DNA of 25,759 nucleotides, from positions 1 through 25,759 of the IMG/VR virus record IMGVR_UViG_3300031957_000117. One strand, 5' to 3'. Shown piece by piece: positions 7,129 to 14,831 of the stretch. Each line of letters starts with the position of its first letter. The first letter of the stretch is position 1. Under the pieces are notes generated by a model. The model was not told the DNA's origin. It worked only from the letters and a program-made list of their open reading frames with translations, and did no database searches. The stretch comes from a virus. The position numbers and the translations under genes were made by a program.

Positions 7129-7796
7129 AAACACCACCGTGGTCGTTCAGCAGGATTAAGGCATTTCAGCAGTGCCCGAAACAATTCTACTACGAAAAAG
7201 TTATTAAGAAGTATCCGTTCAGACAGAACGCGGCGACTATCTACGGTAACCAGTTTCACAGAGCAGCAGAGAAATACATACGTGACGGCGAGGACTTAGA
7301 TCCTCGGTTTGAGTACGCCAGAGACATGCTGGACGTGCTTAACGCCAAGAAAGGCGAAAAGGTGTGTGAAAAGCGTATGGGGCTTACAAGAGATATGGAG
7401 CCTTGTAAATTTGGCGCTAAAGACGTGTGGTTTCGCGGTATTGCGGATCTGCTAATTATTAACGAAGAAGATGAGCTGGCTTGGGTCATAGACTACAAAA
7501 CTAGCAAGTCAGCAAAGTACGCAGACAAAGGGCAGTTAGAGCTTATGTCTTTAGCTGTATTCGCACACTACCCAGAAGTTAAGACAGTGCGAGCAGGGTT
7601 GCTTTTCGTTGTCAGTGAGGACTTAGTTAAAGACCGATACACTGTAGACGACGAAGAGAGCCTTTGGGCCAAGTGGATAGACCATCATAGAGATATGGAG
7701 TTGGCCTTCGAGAACGATGTTTGGAACGCCAAGCCTAGTGGACTATGTAAAGGGTGGTGCCCAGTGGTTGAATGCTCACATAACGGGAGAAACTAA
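7125..7796 (+). CDS. Cas4/RecB-like PD-(D/E)xK exonuclease with probable Fe-S cluster
   Basis: The 223-residue protein starts at GTG 7125, overlapping the polymerase stop (GTGA). It has the order of RecB/Cas4-family nucleases: SFSRIKAFQQCPKQFYYE (Cys17), His45 in the YGNQFHRAAEKY helix, Asp108 in FRGIADLL, Asp123-x-Lys125 in VIDYKTSK, and Gln137 of the QxxxY-like motif. The four cysteines Cys17, Cys208, Cys212 and Cys217 match the pattern that binds a 4Fe-4S cluster in Cas4 and AddB-like enzymes. No cas genes are nearby, so a CRISPR role is unlikely. End processing for phage recombination or replication is the natural inference. Confidence 0.88.
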   Translation: MKTPPWSFSRIKAFQQCPKQFYYEKVIKKYPFRQNAATIYGNQFHRAAEKYIRDGEDLDPRFEYARDMLDVLNAKKGEKVCEKRMGLTRDMEPCKFGAKDVWFRGIADLLIINEEDELAWVIDYKTSKSAKYADKGQLELMSLAVFAHYPEVKTVRAGLLFVVSEDLVKDRYTVDDEESLWAKWIDHHRDMELAFENDVWNAKPSGLCKGWCPVVECSHNGRN

Positions 7797-8071
7797 TGCC
7801 GTATAAAAATCCTAAAGACCGTAAGAAACAAAAAAACCCGCCTGTCGGCAGTAAGGCGCATGAAGCACGAATGGAGAGACAGCGTGCGCGACGTGCTATG
7901 GATAAAGCTGGACGCGATGCCAACAAAAATGGCAAAGCTGACAAACGTGAAGGTAAAGATGTTAGCCACAAGAAGATGTTAAGTAAGGGTGGCAGCAACA
8001 AAGACGGCGTGCGTGTAGAAAGCAGGAGTGCTAACCGCAGTCGTAATGGACAAAGACCAAGACGTAGGTGA
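7796..8071 (+). CDS. Small basic HNH-like protein
   Basis: The 91-residue, strongly basic protein begins MPYKNPKDRKKQK. It has an Arg/Lys-rich helix and then the segment KDVSHKKMLSKGGSNKDGVR followed by SRSANRSRN. This resembles small phage proteins with an HNH-like core of the form (D)H-x(n)-N-x-x-N-LR-x-x-SxSxNRS. The first catalytic-site position that is usually Asp is Ser here (VSH), so nuclease activity is doubtful. It may be a nucleic-acid-binding remnant. The start ATG overlaps the nuclease stop (TAATG) with GGGAG upstream. Confidence 0.65.
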   Translation: MPYKNPKDRKKQKNPPVGSKAHEARMERQRARRAMDKAGRDANKNGKADKREGKDVSHKKMLSKGGSNKDGVRVESRSANRSRNGQRPRRR

Positions 8072-8157
8072 TAGAAGAGCTTAGGGGTGTACTCATGGGC
8101 GTGGGTATCGCAGCGTCCATATACCTCGTAGCGTACCTTATCTACGTATTCAGCTAG
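8068..8157 (+). CDS. Single-span membrane mini-protein (29 residues)
   Basis: A GTG at 8068 overlaps the preceding TGA (GTGA), the same start architecture as four other genes in this block. The 29-residue product has a short charged N-terminus (MIEELRG) followed by about 20 hydrophobic residues (GVGIAASIYLVAYLIYVFS), enough for one transmembrane helix. It ends at TAG 8155-8157, 32 bases before the terminator hairpin, so it would be the last gene of the transcript. Possible roles include membrane tethering of replication or a small lysis or superinfection factor; the sequence does not tell which. Confidence 0.5.
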   Translation: MIEELRGVLMGVGIAASIYLVAYLIYVFS

Positions 8158-8189
8158 GGCCGAGAGATGAACACTCTCTCCTGCACGTT

Positions 8190-8224
8190 GCTCAGTCCGT
8201 GTGCCCGAAGACTGAGCCTTTTTT
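8190..8224 (+). terminator. Rho-independent terminator
   Basis: GCTCAGTC (8190-8197) pairs perfectly with GACTGAGC (8210-8217). The 12-nt loop is followed at once by CTTTTTT (8218-8224). This is the clearest intrinsic terminator in the window and separates the polymerase/nuclease run from the SNF2 helicase gene, whose ATG lies 12 bases downstream. Confidence 0.75.
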
Positions 8225-8235
8225 GTGGAGAAAAG

Positions 8236-9771
8236 ATGCAAGTAATAGACAACAAAGCGTTGTTGCTCAGACTACGTGACCCTCAAAAAGTCACGAATGT
8301 AATACCAAAGAGTAAAGAACTTTCAGACAACAGAGTCGTTGTTAACTGGGGCGTCGAAGAAGCCCGTGTACTAAAGAACTTAGGTATAAACGTACCTTCA
8401 CCGATAAGCACACGATACGATTGGACAGGTAAGTACTCACCGATGAAGCATCAGAAGACAACTTCTGAGTTCTTCACTTTGAATCAGCGTGCGTTCTGCT
8501 TCAACGAACAAGGAACGGGTAAGACAGCCAGTGCAATATGGGCCGCTGACTACCTAATGAGCAAGGGGTACATCCGTCGCGCTCTAGTGATATGTCCGTT
8601 ATCTATCATGCAGTCGGCTTGGGGGGATGATCTATTCACCTTCGCCATGCATCGTACCGTAGATATTGCGTATGGATCCTCTAAGAAGCGCCGACAGATA
8701 ATCGAAGCTGGTGCAGAGTTCGTAATTATAAACTACGACGGTGTAGAGATAGTGTCTGATGCTATAGCAGCAGGGGGCTTCGATCTTATTATTGTGGACG
8801 AAGCCACACACTATAAGAACCCGCAGACTAATAGATGGAAAGCCCTCAATAGGCTGCTTAAACCTAATACTTGGTTGTGGCTGATGACCGGCACACCAGC
8901 AGCGCAGAGTCCACTGGATGCCTACGGGTTGGCAAAGTTAGTAAACCCGTCCTCTGTACCACGATTCTTTGGTTCGTTTCGTGATCTAGTCATGGTCAAG
9001 GTGACCAACTTTAAGTGGGTGCCCAAGGAGACAGCCACAGATACGGTGTTCAATGCTTTGCAGCCAGCCATACGGTTCACAAAAGATGAGTGTTTAGATC
9101 TACCAGACATGGTGTATGTCAAACGCGAGGTAGAACTGACACGGCAGCAGAACAAATACTACAAAGAACTTAAAAATAAGATGACTATGCAGGCAGCGGG
9201 GGAGCAGATAACTGCCGTGAACGCAGCCGTGGGCATGAACAAACTGCTTCAGATCTCAGCCGGTGCTGTCTATACAGATGATGGCGAGTCTTTGGAGTTC
9301 GACATCAAGCACCGATACAAAGTACTGCGTGAAGTCATAGACGAATCCAGCAAGAAGGTGCTTGTGTTTGTGCCTTTCAAGCACGTCATAGATGTTCTCT
9401 CGGACAAGCTGAAAGCGGACGGTATACCTACCGACATAATTCGTGGTGATGTGTCCGGAGCAAAGCGCACCGAGATATTTAAGAAGTTTCAGAATACGAA
9501 CACGCCGCAGGTTCTGGTTATACAGCCGCAGGCAGCAGCGCACGGTGTGACGTTGACCGCTGCGAATACCGTGGTGTGGTGGGGGCCAACCAGTTCTTTG
9601 GAAACCTACGCACAGGCTAACGCACGGGTTCACAGGCAAGGGCAGGATCACAAATGCACTGTGGTACAGCTACAAGGTTCGTTTGTAGAGAAGCGGGTAT
9701 ATGCGTTACTAGATAGTAGAATTGACGTACACACAAAAATGATAGATTTATACAACGAAATCCTTGATTAA
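8236..9771 (+). CDS. SNF2-type DEAD/DEAH superfamily 2 helicase
   Basis: The 511-residue protein uses ATG 8236, with GGAG at 8227-8230. An in-frame ATG at 8167 would run through the terminator and is rejected. SF2 motifs are in order: motif I GTGKT (93-97), motif II DEAT (188-191), motif III LMTGTPAAQ, then in the second RecA domain VLVIQPQAAAHGVTL (motif V) and HRQGQ (motif VI, His466-Gln470). This is the compact SNF2 layout frequent in phages. It is a DNA-stimulated ATPase or translocase, probably remodelling protein-DNA or branched structures during replication or recombination. It does not look like the main replicative helicase, a role better fitted by the 12015 gene. Confidence 0.9.
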   Translation: MQVIDNKALLLRLRDPQKVTNVIPKSKELSDNRVVVNWGVEEARVLKNLGINVPSPISTRYDWTGKYSPMKHQKTTSEFFTLNQRAFCFNEQGTGKTASAIWAADYLMSKGYIRRALVICPLSIMQSAWGDDLFTFAMHRTVDIAYGSSKKRRQIIEAGAEFVIINYDGVEIVSDAIAAGGFDLIIVDEATHYKNPQTNRWKALNRLLKPNTWLWLMTGTPAAQSPLDAYGLAKLVNPSSVPRFFGSFRDLVMVKVTNFKWVPKETATDTVFNALQPAIRFTKDECLDLPDMVYVKREVELTRQQNKYYKELKNKMTMQAAGEQITAVNAAVGMNKLLQISAGAVYTDDGESLEFDIKHRYKVLREVIDESSKKVLVFVPFKHVIDVLSDKLKADGIPTDIIRGDVSGAKRTEIFKKFQNTNTPQVLVIQPQAAAHGVTLTAANTVVWWGPTSSLETYAQANARVHRQGQDHKCTVVQLQGSFVEKRVYALLDSRIDVHTKMIDLYNEILD

Positions 9772-9792
9772 CGCATTGCTTGTAACTATACT
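9764..9792 (+). promoter_or_regulatory. Sigma70-type promoter
   Basis: TTGATT (9764-9769) and TATACT (9787-9792) are separated by exactly 17 bases. Transcription would begin near 9799, about 20 bases before the ATG at 9820. The -35 element overlaps the last codons of the SNF2 helicase gene. It would drive the unknown gene at 9820, the HTH protein, the four-cysteine protein and the SSB using host RNA polymerase. Confidence 0.6.
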
Positions 9793-9819
9793 GCCTTTCT
9801 TGGTATGTGGAGAACCAAA

Positions 9820-10233
9820 ATGGCAGAAGATATTGAAGGTCTTTACCCTAGACTTATACGCACGTTCATAAAAATACGTGACGCACGTAGCGAAGTTAGG
9901 GCTGCATGGGAAGAAGAGGATGCTAAGTTGGAAGCCCAACTGAACATCATAAAGGAAGAGATGCTGGAGTATTTCAAGCGGCCTGAAAACAAGGGCGCTA
10001 CGAACTTCAGTAGTGCAGAAGGTCAATTCATACGAATGACCAAAACTAAATACTTCACAGACGATTGGAAAAGTTTCCATGAGTTTATTGTGGAAGAGCA
10101 AGTGCCGGAGCTTCTTGAGAAGCGGGTAGCACAGGGGGCTATGAAGCAGTATCTGGAAGAGAACCCAGACAAACTGCCGAAGGGCTTAAACACAGTGACT
10201 GAGTACACCATTCAAGTAAGGAAGAAGAAGTGA
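9820..10233 (+). CDS. Unknown protein, first gene of the SSB operon
   Basis: This encodes 137 residues from ATG 9820 with GGAG nearby (9809-9812). The frame also contains an earlier ATG at 9805, which is too close to the predicted transcription start. The N-terminal half is a long amphipathic helix (RLIRTFIKIRDARSEVRAAW onward, rich in Glu, Lys and Arg). The C-terminal half has TNFSSAEGQFIRMTKTKYF, WKSFHEFIVEEQ and a basic end VRKKK. The pattern is reminiscent of conserved phage proteins found next to recombination or SSB genes, but I cannot name the family. The position suggests a DNA-metabolism role. Confidence 0.7.
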   Translation: MAEDIEGLYPRLIRTFIKIRDARSEVRAAWEEEDAKLEAQLNIIKEEMLEYFKRPENKGATNFSSAEGQFIRMTKTKYFTDDWKSFHEFIVEEQVPELLEKRVAQGAMKQYLEENPDKLPKGLNTVTEYTIQVRKKK

Positions 10234-10508
10234 CCGAGCCGTATGTTGAAATAGAGAAAGTTGCAGACCACTACAAAGTGTCTCTGTCTACTATCCGTGC
10301 GTGGATTCGCAACGGGCAAATACCCAGAGACGGGTGTTACATAAAGATAGGTAAGACCTACCGATTCAAACTGTCTGAAGTGGAGAAATCTGTAGCTAGA
10401 TTAAATTCTGCAACAGCTTCGGGTATTTCTGCAACAGAAACTCAAGATATATCTGGGATAGACTCTGCCGTGGGCGATGTTGTCGCTGATCTTGATGAAG
10501 ATATGTGA
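10230..10508 (+). CDS. Excisionase/MerR-type helix-turn-helix protein
   Basis: The 92-residue protein starts at GTG 10230 in a GTGA overlap. Residues 11-32 (VADHYKVSLSTIRAWIRNGQ and on to Ile-Pro) form a classic winged HTH of the excisionase/MerR superfamily. A wing follows (IKIGKTYRFKLSEVEK). The C-terminal 35 residues are Ser/Thr/Asp-rich and probably disordered, ending in the acidic DLDEDM. Such proteins act as transcription regulators or recombination directionality factors. With no integrase in the window, a regulator or DNA-bending replication factor is the safer reading. Confidence 0.8.
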   Translation: MTEPYVEIEKVADHYKVSLSTIRAWIRNGQIPRDGCYIKIGKTYRFKLSEVEKSVARLNSATASGISATETQDISGIDSAVGDVVADLDEDM

Positions 10509-11191
10509 TGACTGACGGTGTTTTCAGACGCATAAGTATCAGAAACGGACAGTTCCGTACCGTGGTTCACGGTAAAGAAACTTTGATTGATTCTGAGACG
10601 TTAGATGTGACCATAGTGGACGCAGCCAAGCGTAGTCGTATGTTTTACGGCGATGCTTACAATGCTCAAAGCACGTCGGCTCCGATATGCTGGTCACATG
10701 ATACGAAATACCCAGACCCAGAAGTACCCGCTGACACTAAACAAGCTACTCGCTGTATGGATTGTCCGCAGAACATCAAGGGGTCAGGTAGTGGTAGCTC
10801 CCGTGCTTGTAAGTATTCGCAGCGATTAGCTGTGGTTCTTGAAGACAACTCGCAGGAGGTTTACCAGTTGCAGCTACCAGCAAACGCTTTGTTTGGTAGC
10901 GCAGAAAGGGGATGGTTGTCGATGCAAGATTATGCAAAACATCTGCATAAGCATGACACCTCAGTCATAACTGTAGTCACACGAATTCGTTTTGAGGACG
11001 ACGGTTATATACCAAAACTTCGGTTTCGCCCTGTGCGGGTGTTGAAACCCGAAGAACTAGAAACGGCTGTACAGATGGCCCAGCACCCGGATACCGCAAG
11101 AGCGTTAACTATGTATAAACCTTTAGAGGAATCTACATCGTCGTTCGAGCAAGTAGATGGGTTTGTGTTTGACGCAGCAAAAAATAATTAG
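10505..11191 (+). CDS. Four-cysteine (putative zinc-binding) protein next to SSB
   Basis: This encodes about 228 residues from GTG 10505, or 227 from ATG 10508; both overlap the previous TGA. The N-terminal third is beta-rich (FRRISIRNGQFRTVVHGKE). Cys62, Cys84-x2-Cys87 and Cys102 form a probable zinc site inside a Gly/Ser-rich loop. A second beta-rich half (LAVVLEDN, VYQLQLPANALFG, VVTRIRFEDDGYIPKLRFRP) and a C-terminal helix follow. The fold could be an OB-like ssDNA-binding protein with a zinc insert, as in T4 gp32, but this is inference from composition and from the adjacent SSB gene. No family name is certain. Confidence 0.65.
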   Translation: MMTDGVFRRISIRNGQFRTVVHGKETLIDSETLDVTIVDAAKRSRMFYGDAYNAQSTSAPICWSHDTKYPDPEVPADTKQATRCMDCPQNIKGSGSGSSRACKYSQRLAVVLEDNSQEVYQLQLPANALFGSAERGWLSMQDYAKHLHKHDTSVITVVTRIRFEDDGYIPKLRFRPVRVLKPEELETAVQMAQHPDTARALTMYKPLEESTSSFEQVDGFVFDAAKNN

Positions 11192-11202
11192 GAGAACTAA
11201 CG

Positions 11203-11928
11203 ATGCACATTATTAAAAATGTAACCGCGCACTACCCACACTTGGATCAGCCCTATAAGTGGAGTGACGCGCAAAATAGAACTATGCCCTGCTCGTACAA
11301 AGAAAACGGGGCAGCATACGATCTACAGTGGATCATGTCTGGTGGCGAAGCCAAGCAGCTCATGGCAGCTATGGAAGTGGCTTATGAGGAGAAGAAACAG
11401 GATGGCTGGCCTGCCAGTATAGAGATCCCGTTCAAGAAGCAAGAAAACAAAACGTGGATGCACAAAGCCTCGTTGGAAGCGGCTTATAATGGCGAAGAAA
11501 CTACACCACCCAAACAGTTCGATTCAAAGAACAACGAGTTACCTAAAGACTTTAGACTAACTACAGGCAGCACTATTAACGTGCAGGTGAGTATGCACCC
11601 TTGGTCTAGGGACGGAAACTCTGGTGTTAAATTACGAGTTCGCCAAGTACAGGTGTTGCAGTATAAGCCAGAGCCTGTACGTGCAGCGTTCGATGTAGTC
11701 GAAGACGGTTTCACTATGGAAGATGCTGGCGGTAGTGCGTTTACAGCGGTATCAAACGATGCATTTGAAGCACCCGCAGTTAATACTGATCCCAGCGATC
11801 CCTTTGCTGACGAAGAACCCGAAGAGCTAGAGGTTGTGGAGGAACCCAAAAAGGCTGTAAAGAAGTCCAAGCCTGCCAAAGCCGAGAAGGAAGCGATAGC
11901 CTCAGTCCTTGACGACTGGGACGACTAA
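11203..11928 (+). CDS. ssDNA-binding protein (T7 gp2.5-like)
   Basis: The 241-residue product starts at ATG 11203 with AGGAG at 11190-11194. The first 165 residues are beta-rich with exposed aromatics and match the general plan of gp2.5-like OB-fold SSBs: an N-terminal VTAHYPHLDQPYKW, a central segment IEIPFKKQENKTWMHKASLE, and then VQVSMHPWSRDGNSGVKLRV. The C-terminal 60 residues are disordered: an acidic stretch (DPFADEEPEELEVVEE), a Lys-rich bridge and a final acidic aromatic tail DDWDD. In this family the acidic tail contacts the polymerase and helicase. It would coat ssDNA for the polymerase at 5299 and the primase-helicase at 12015. Confidence 0.8.
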   Translation: MHIIKNVTAHYPHLDQPYKWSDAQNRTMPCSYKENGAAYDLQWIMSGGEAKQLMAAMEVAYEEKKQDGWPASIEIPFKKQENKTWMHKASLEAAYNGEETTPPKQFDSKNNELPKDFRLTTGSTINVQVSMHPWSRDGNSGVKLRVRQVQVLQYKPEPVRAAFDVVEDGFTMEDAGGSAFTAVSNDAFEAPAVNTDPSDPFADEEPEELEVVEEPKKAVKKSKPAKAEKEAIASVLDDWDD

Positions 11929-11936
11929 CCGCTAAC

Positions 11937-12003
11937 AAAAAACCGTGGCTAGTATCTACGAAAAGGGCGTGCCGATGCCCCTGCCACGGTGTCTCTCGGT
12001 TTT
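11937..12003 (+). promoter_or_regulatory. Structured leader or attenuator upstream of the primase-helicase gene
   Basis: ACCGTGGC (11942-11949) pairs with GCCACGGT (11983-11990). Nested inside, AGGGC (11964-11968) pairs with GCCCT (11977-11981). Mutually exclusive with the outer stem, AAAACCG (11939-11945) can pair with CGGTTTT (11997-12003). No T-run directly follows the first hairpin, so it is a weak terminator. An attenuator or RNA-processing element between SSB and primase fits, but is inference. Confidence 0.5.
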
Positions 12004-12014
12004 GAGTAAGCATT

Positions 12015-14831
12015 ATGGATACAAAAACATTCTTGCAGAAGGCGCTACGTGGTGACGGCAGGTACTGCCTATTTGCTGCACGAAAGTCAGACCATGCAAA
12101 AGATCAAAAATTCTACGACTCTATAGAAGAGCTAGAACAAGCCACACATACGTTTGATGCCGATGGATACGATGTTTATTTTGCGCTTGCTGTGCTAGGC
12201 GAAAGTGATAGCCGGAAGGTAACTAACGTCAAAACACTTAGCTCGTTCTTTTTAGATCTTGACTGTGGCCCCAGCAAAGACTTCCCAACACAGGCAGACG
12301 CGCTTAACGAACTGAAAGAGTTTTGCAAAGCGACAAAGCTACCCAAACCTTTCATCCTTGATTCTGGTCGGGGCGTACACGTTTATTGGTTCCTTACAGA
12401 GCCAGTTGCCAAAGACGATTGGATCCCTGTAGCAGGCAAGCTCAAACGCTTGTGTGCAGAATATGAGTTCGCAGCAGACCCAGCAGTGACAGCCGATGCT
12501 GCTAGAGTTCTACGTCCAATAGGCACCCACAACCACAAAACTTCACCGCCATCGCGTGTGGATCCGCTACTACAAGTAGCTCCCGCAGAAGTTGACTTTG
12601 ATAAGTTCAGCGAATTACTAGGTGGTGATTTAATTCTACCTCCTAAGAAGTTTGCCCCATCTGCTCCCAGTGCTTTGATGGAGTCGTTAATAGGCAATAC
12701 GGAAACATCTTTTAGGCGAATACTAGAGAAGATAGACGACGGGCACGGATGCGAACAACTGCGGATAATCTACACGGATCAAGAGAACTGCTCTGAGCCT
12801 ATGTGGAGAGCGGGACTGTCCATAGCTAAGTTCTGCTCCGATGGTGACAAGGCCATACATAAGCTATCAGCAAGGCACCCAGAGTATTCAACACACGGCA
12901 CGGTCGAGAAGGTAGACCTGATAAAAGGGCCGTACCTGTGCACCAAGTTCGATGAGTTTAACCCCAAGATATGCAAGAACTGCAAGCACTGGAATAAGAT
13001 CAAATCACCAATCACTCTCGGCAACACGATTCTGGAAGCCACCGCCGAAGACAACATAGTAGAGGCACCATCAGCTACACTGGCAAATGCGGATGTGCAG
13101 ACGTACACCATACCACCGTACCCGAAGCCATATTTTAGGGGTGCCAGTGGCGGCATCTATATGCGGTCAGTTAGTGTTGATGGTGAAGTAGAAGAGCGCA
13201 GTATCTACCACAACGATCTGTATGTAGTTAAAAGAATACGCGATGCAGAAATAGGCGAAGCCGTATTCATGCGGCTGCATCTACCCAAAGACGGGGTTAG
13301 TGAGTTTACTATACCTCTTACCTCTGTTACGTCCCGCGAAGAGTTCCGAAAGAGTATGTCTATGCGCGGTGTAACCTTAACTAGAATGGATGAAATTATG
13401 CAATACACAACCACTTGGGTTAACGAACTACAAGCTAGAGAAACGGCTGACGAAGCACACCGGCAGTTTGGTTGGGCTGGTAAGGACATGGATACATTCA
13501 TACTGGGCAACCAAAAAGTTTATAGAGATCGTATAGACTTTAACCCTCCTTCTTCCGCCACCGTTCCTTTATTTCCAGCATTTGACCCCAAAGGTTCTCT
13601 CGACGAATGGAAGGAGATGGCTAACTTCTTAAATGTAGAAGGGCAGGAACCTTATCAGTATGTGATGGGGGCTTCTTTTGGTTCTGCGCTAATGGAGCTT
13701 ACCCCTGTAGCTTGTTCTTCGTTACACATACATAGCAAGGATTCAGGGCTTGGTAAGACCACCGCACTAGAAGCGGCTCTTACAGTATGGGGAGATCCGA
13801 AAGAACTACTGCTAGGTAAGGAAGACACATACAAAAGCAAGATGAACAGAGGGGAGATATACCACAGCATCCCGTTGTTTTTGGATGAGATAACAAACCT
13901 CAGTAGTCACGAACTTAGTGACCTAGCGTATCAGTACGTTAGCGGGAGACAGCGGCGCAGGTTAGACAGTAACTCCAGAGAGAAGTTGAACGGTATTCCG
14001 TGGAGCTTTACGTCTATAACCACAGGCAACGTCAGTGTTATTGAGCGGATAATGTTGATTAAAGATGCGCCGAAAGCAGAGGCACAGCGGATACTTGAGT
14101 TCAAAGTAGATCGACTGTTTAAGGACTCCGCTAGTAAGCTGCAAACCGACAAGTGGACGCGAGAAGTGCACAGCAACTACGGACACGCAGGGGTGCTGTT
14201 TGTTCAGTACGTTATGAGTAACCTCGAAGAAGTTACGAAAGAACTAGAGACAGTACAACAGCGTATAGACCGAGAGGCTGAACTAACATCAGAAAACCGC
14301 TTTTGGTCAGCAGGTGCAGCGTGCACCATGACTGCGCTGGCGATATGTAAGCGCATAGGATTACTACAGTACGACACAGAGCGCGTCCATAACTGGATAA
14401 TACGTCTGTTGAAAGTGAACAAGAACACTGTCCACGACATGCAGGACTCCGTGGAGCAGACACTAAACGACTACGTGCATGAGAACTGGAACAACATACT
14501 GTGGATACGTAGCACGGAAGACAGACGCGGTAAGGCGGATACCGCGTTAGATGAGCTGGTTGTGCCAGACGCTACACCTCGCATAGGGCTAGTAGCACGA
14601 TACGAAACAGACGTTAAGCGGCTGTACCTAGTGCCTAAGTCTTTGAAGGCTTGGTGCATAAAGCAGCAGATAAACTATGCTTCTTTTGTAGAAGATATGA
14701 AAAACAAGATGGGCGCAAAGCGCGTGCAGAAACGACTCAGTAAAGGCACTCATATGAGATTAACGCAGCAGAGTGTGCTCATGGTGCAGTTTGACGTGGA
14801 AGACAAAGAAGATGAGTATGTGAGTGACTAA
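12015..14831 (+). CDS. Primase-helicase fusion (AEP/PrimPol-like plus DUF927-like ATPase)
   Basis: The 938-residue protein has an archaeo-eukaryotic-type primase at its N-terminus: FFLDLDCG (Asp81, Asp83), SGRGVHVYWF (His122) and VLRPIGTHNHK. A segment with Cys309, Cys320, Cys323 and His325 follows, resembling the Cys-rich element of PriCT-type modules. The C-terminal half carries a P-loop DSGLGKTTALEA (Lys581) and Walker B LFLDEI (Asp624, Glu625), then a region like DUF927 (AYQYVSGRQRRRLDSNSREK). No DnaB-like or T7 gp4-like gene is seen, so this single protein probably primes and unwinds. The start ATG 12015 has only a weak GAGTAAG ribosome-binding site. Confidence 0.88.
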   Translation: MDTKTFLQKALRGDGRYCLFAARKSDHAKDQKFYDSIEELEQATHTFDADGYDVYFALAVLGESDSRKVTNVKTLSSFFLDLDCGPSKDFPTQADALNELKEFCKATKLPKPFILDSGRGVHVYWFLTEPVAKDDWIPVAGKLKRLCAEYEFAADPAVTADAARVLRPIGTHNHKTSPPSRVDPLLQVAPAEVDFDKFSELLGGDLILPPKKFAPSAPSALMESLIGNTETSFRRILEKIDDGHGCEQLRIIYTDQENCSEPMWRAGLSIAKFCSDGDKAIHKLSARHPEYSTHGTVEKVDLIKGPYLCTKFDEFNPKICKNCKHWNKIKSPITLGNTILEATAEDNIVEAPSATLANADVQTYTIPPYPKPYFRGASGGIYMRSVSVDGEVEERSIYHNDLYVVKRIRDAEIGEAVFMRLHLPKDGVSEFTIPLTSVTSREEFRKSMSMRGVTLTRMDEIMQYTTTWVNELQARETADEAHRQFGWAGKDMDTFILGNQKVYRDRIDFNPPSSATVPLFPAFDPKGSLDEWKEMANFLNVEGQEPYQYVMGASFGSALMELTPVACSSLHIHSKDSGLGKTTALEAALTVWGDPKELLLGKEDTYKSKMNRGEIYHSIPLFLDEITNLSSHELSDLAYQYVSGRQRRRLDSNSREKLNGIPWSFTSITTGNVSVIERIMLIKDAPKAEAQRILEFKVDRLFKDSASKLQTDKWTREVHSNYGHAGVLFVQYVMSNLEEVTKELETVQQRIDREAELTSENRFWSAGAACTMTALAICKRIGLLQYDTERVHNWIIRLLKVNKNTVHDMQDSVEQTLNDYVHENWNNILWIRSTEDRRGKADTALDELVVPDATPRIGLVARYETDVKRLYLVPKSLKAWCIKQQINYASFVEDMKNKMGAKRVQKRLSKGTHMRLTQQSVLMVQFDVEDKEDEYVSD

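Noticed and set aside
7125-7796. Cas4-like nuclease considered as evidence for a CRISPR locus
   Set aside because: There is no cas1, cas2 or repeat array nearby, and the gene is coupled to the phage polymerase.
8167-8235. Upstream ATG for the SNF2 helicase
   Set aside because: The extension would translate the terminator hairpin and adds a non-helicase, Cys/Ser/Leu-rich leader. ATG 8236 has its own GGAG.
7735-8241. 168-codon minus-strand frame
   Set aside because: It is antisense to the basic HNH-like gene, the 29-residue gene and the terminator. Its composition is Leu/Ser/Arg-rich low quality, as expected for a shadow of a Lys/Arg-rich gene.
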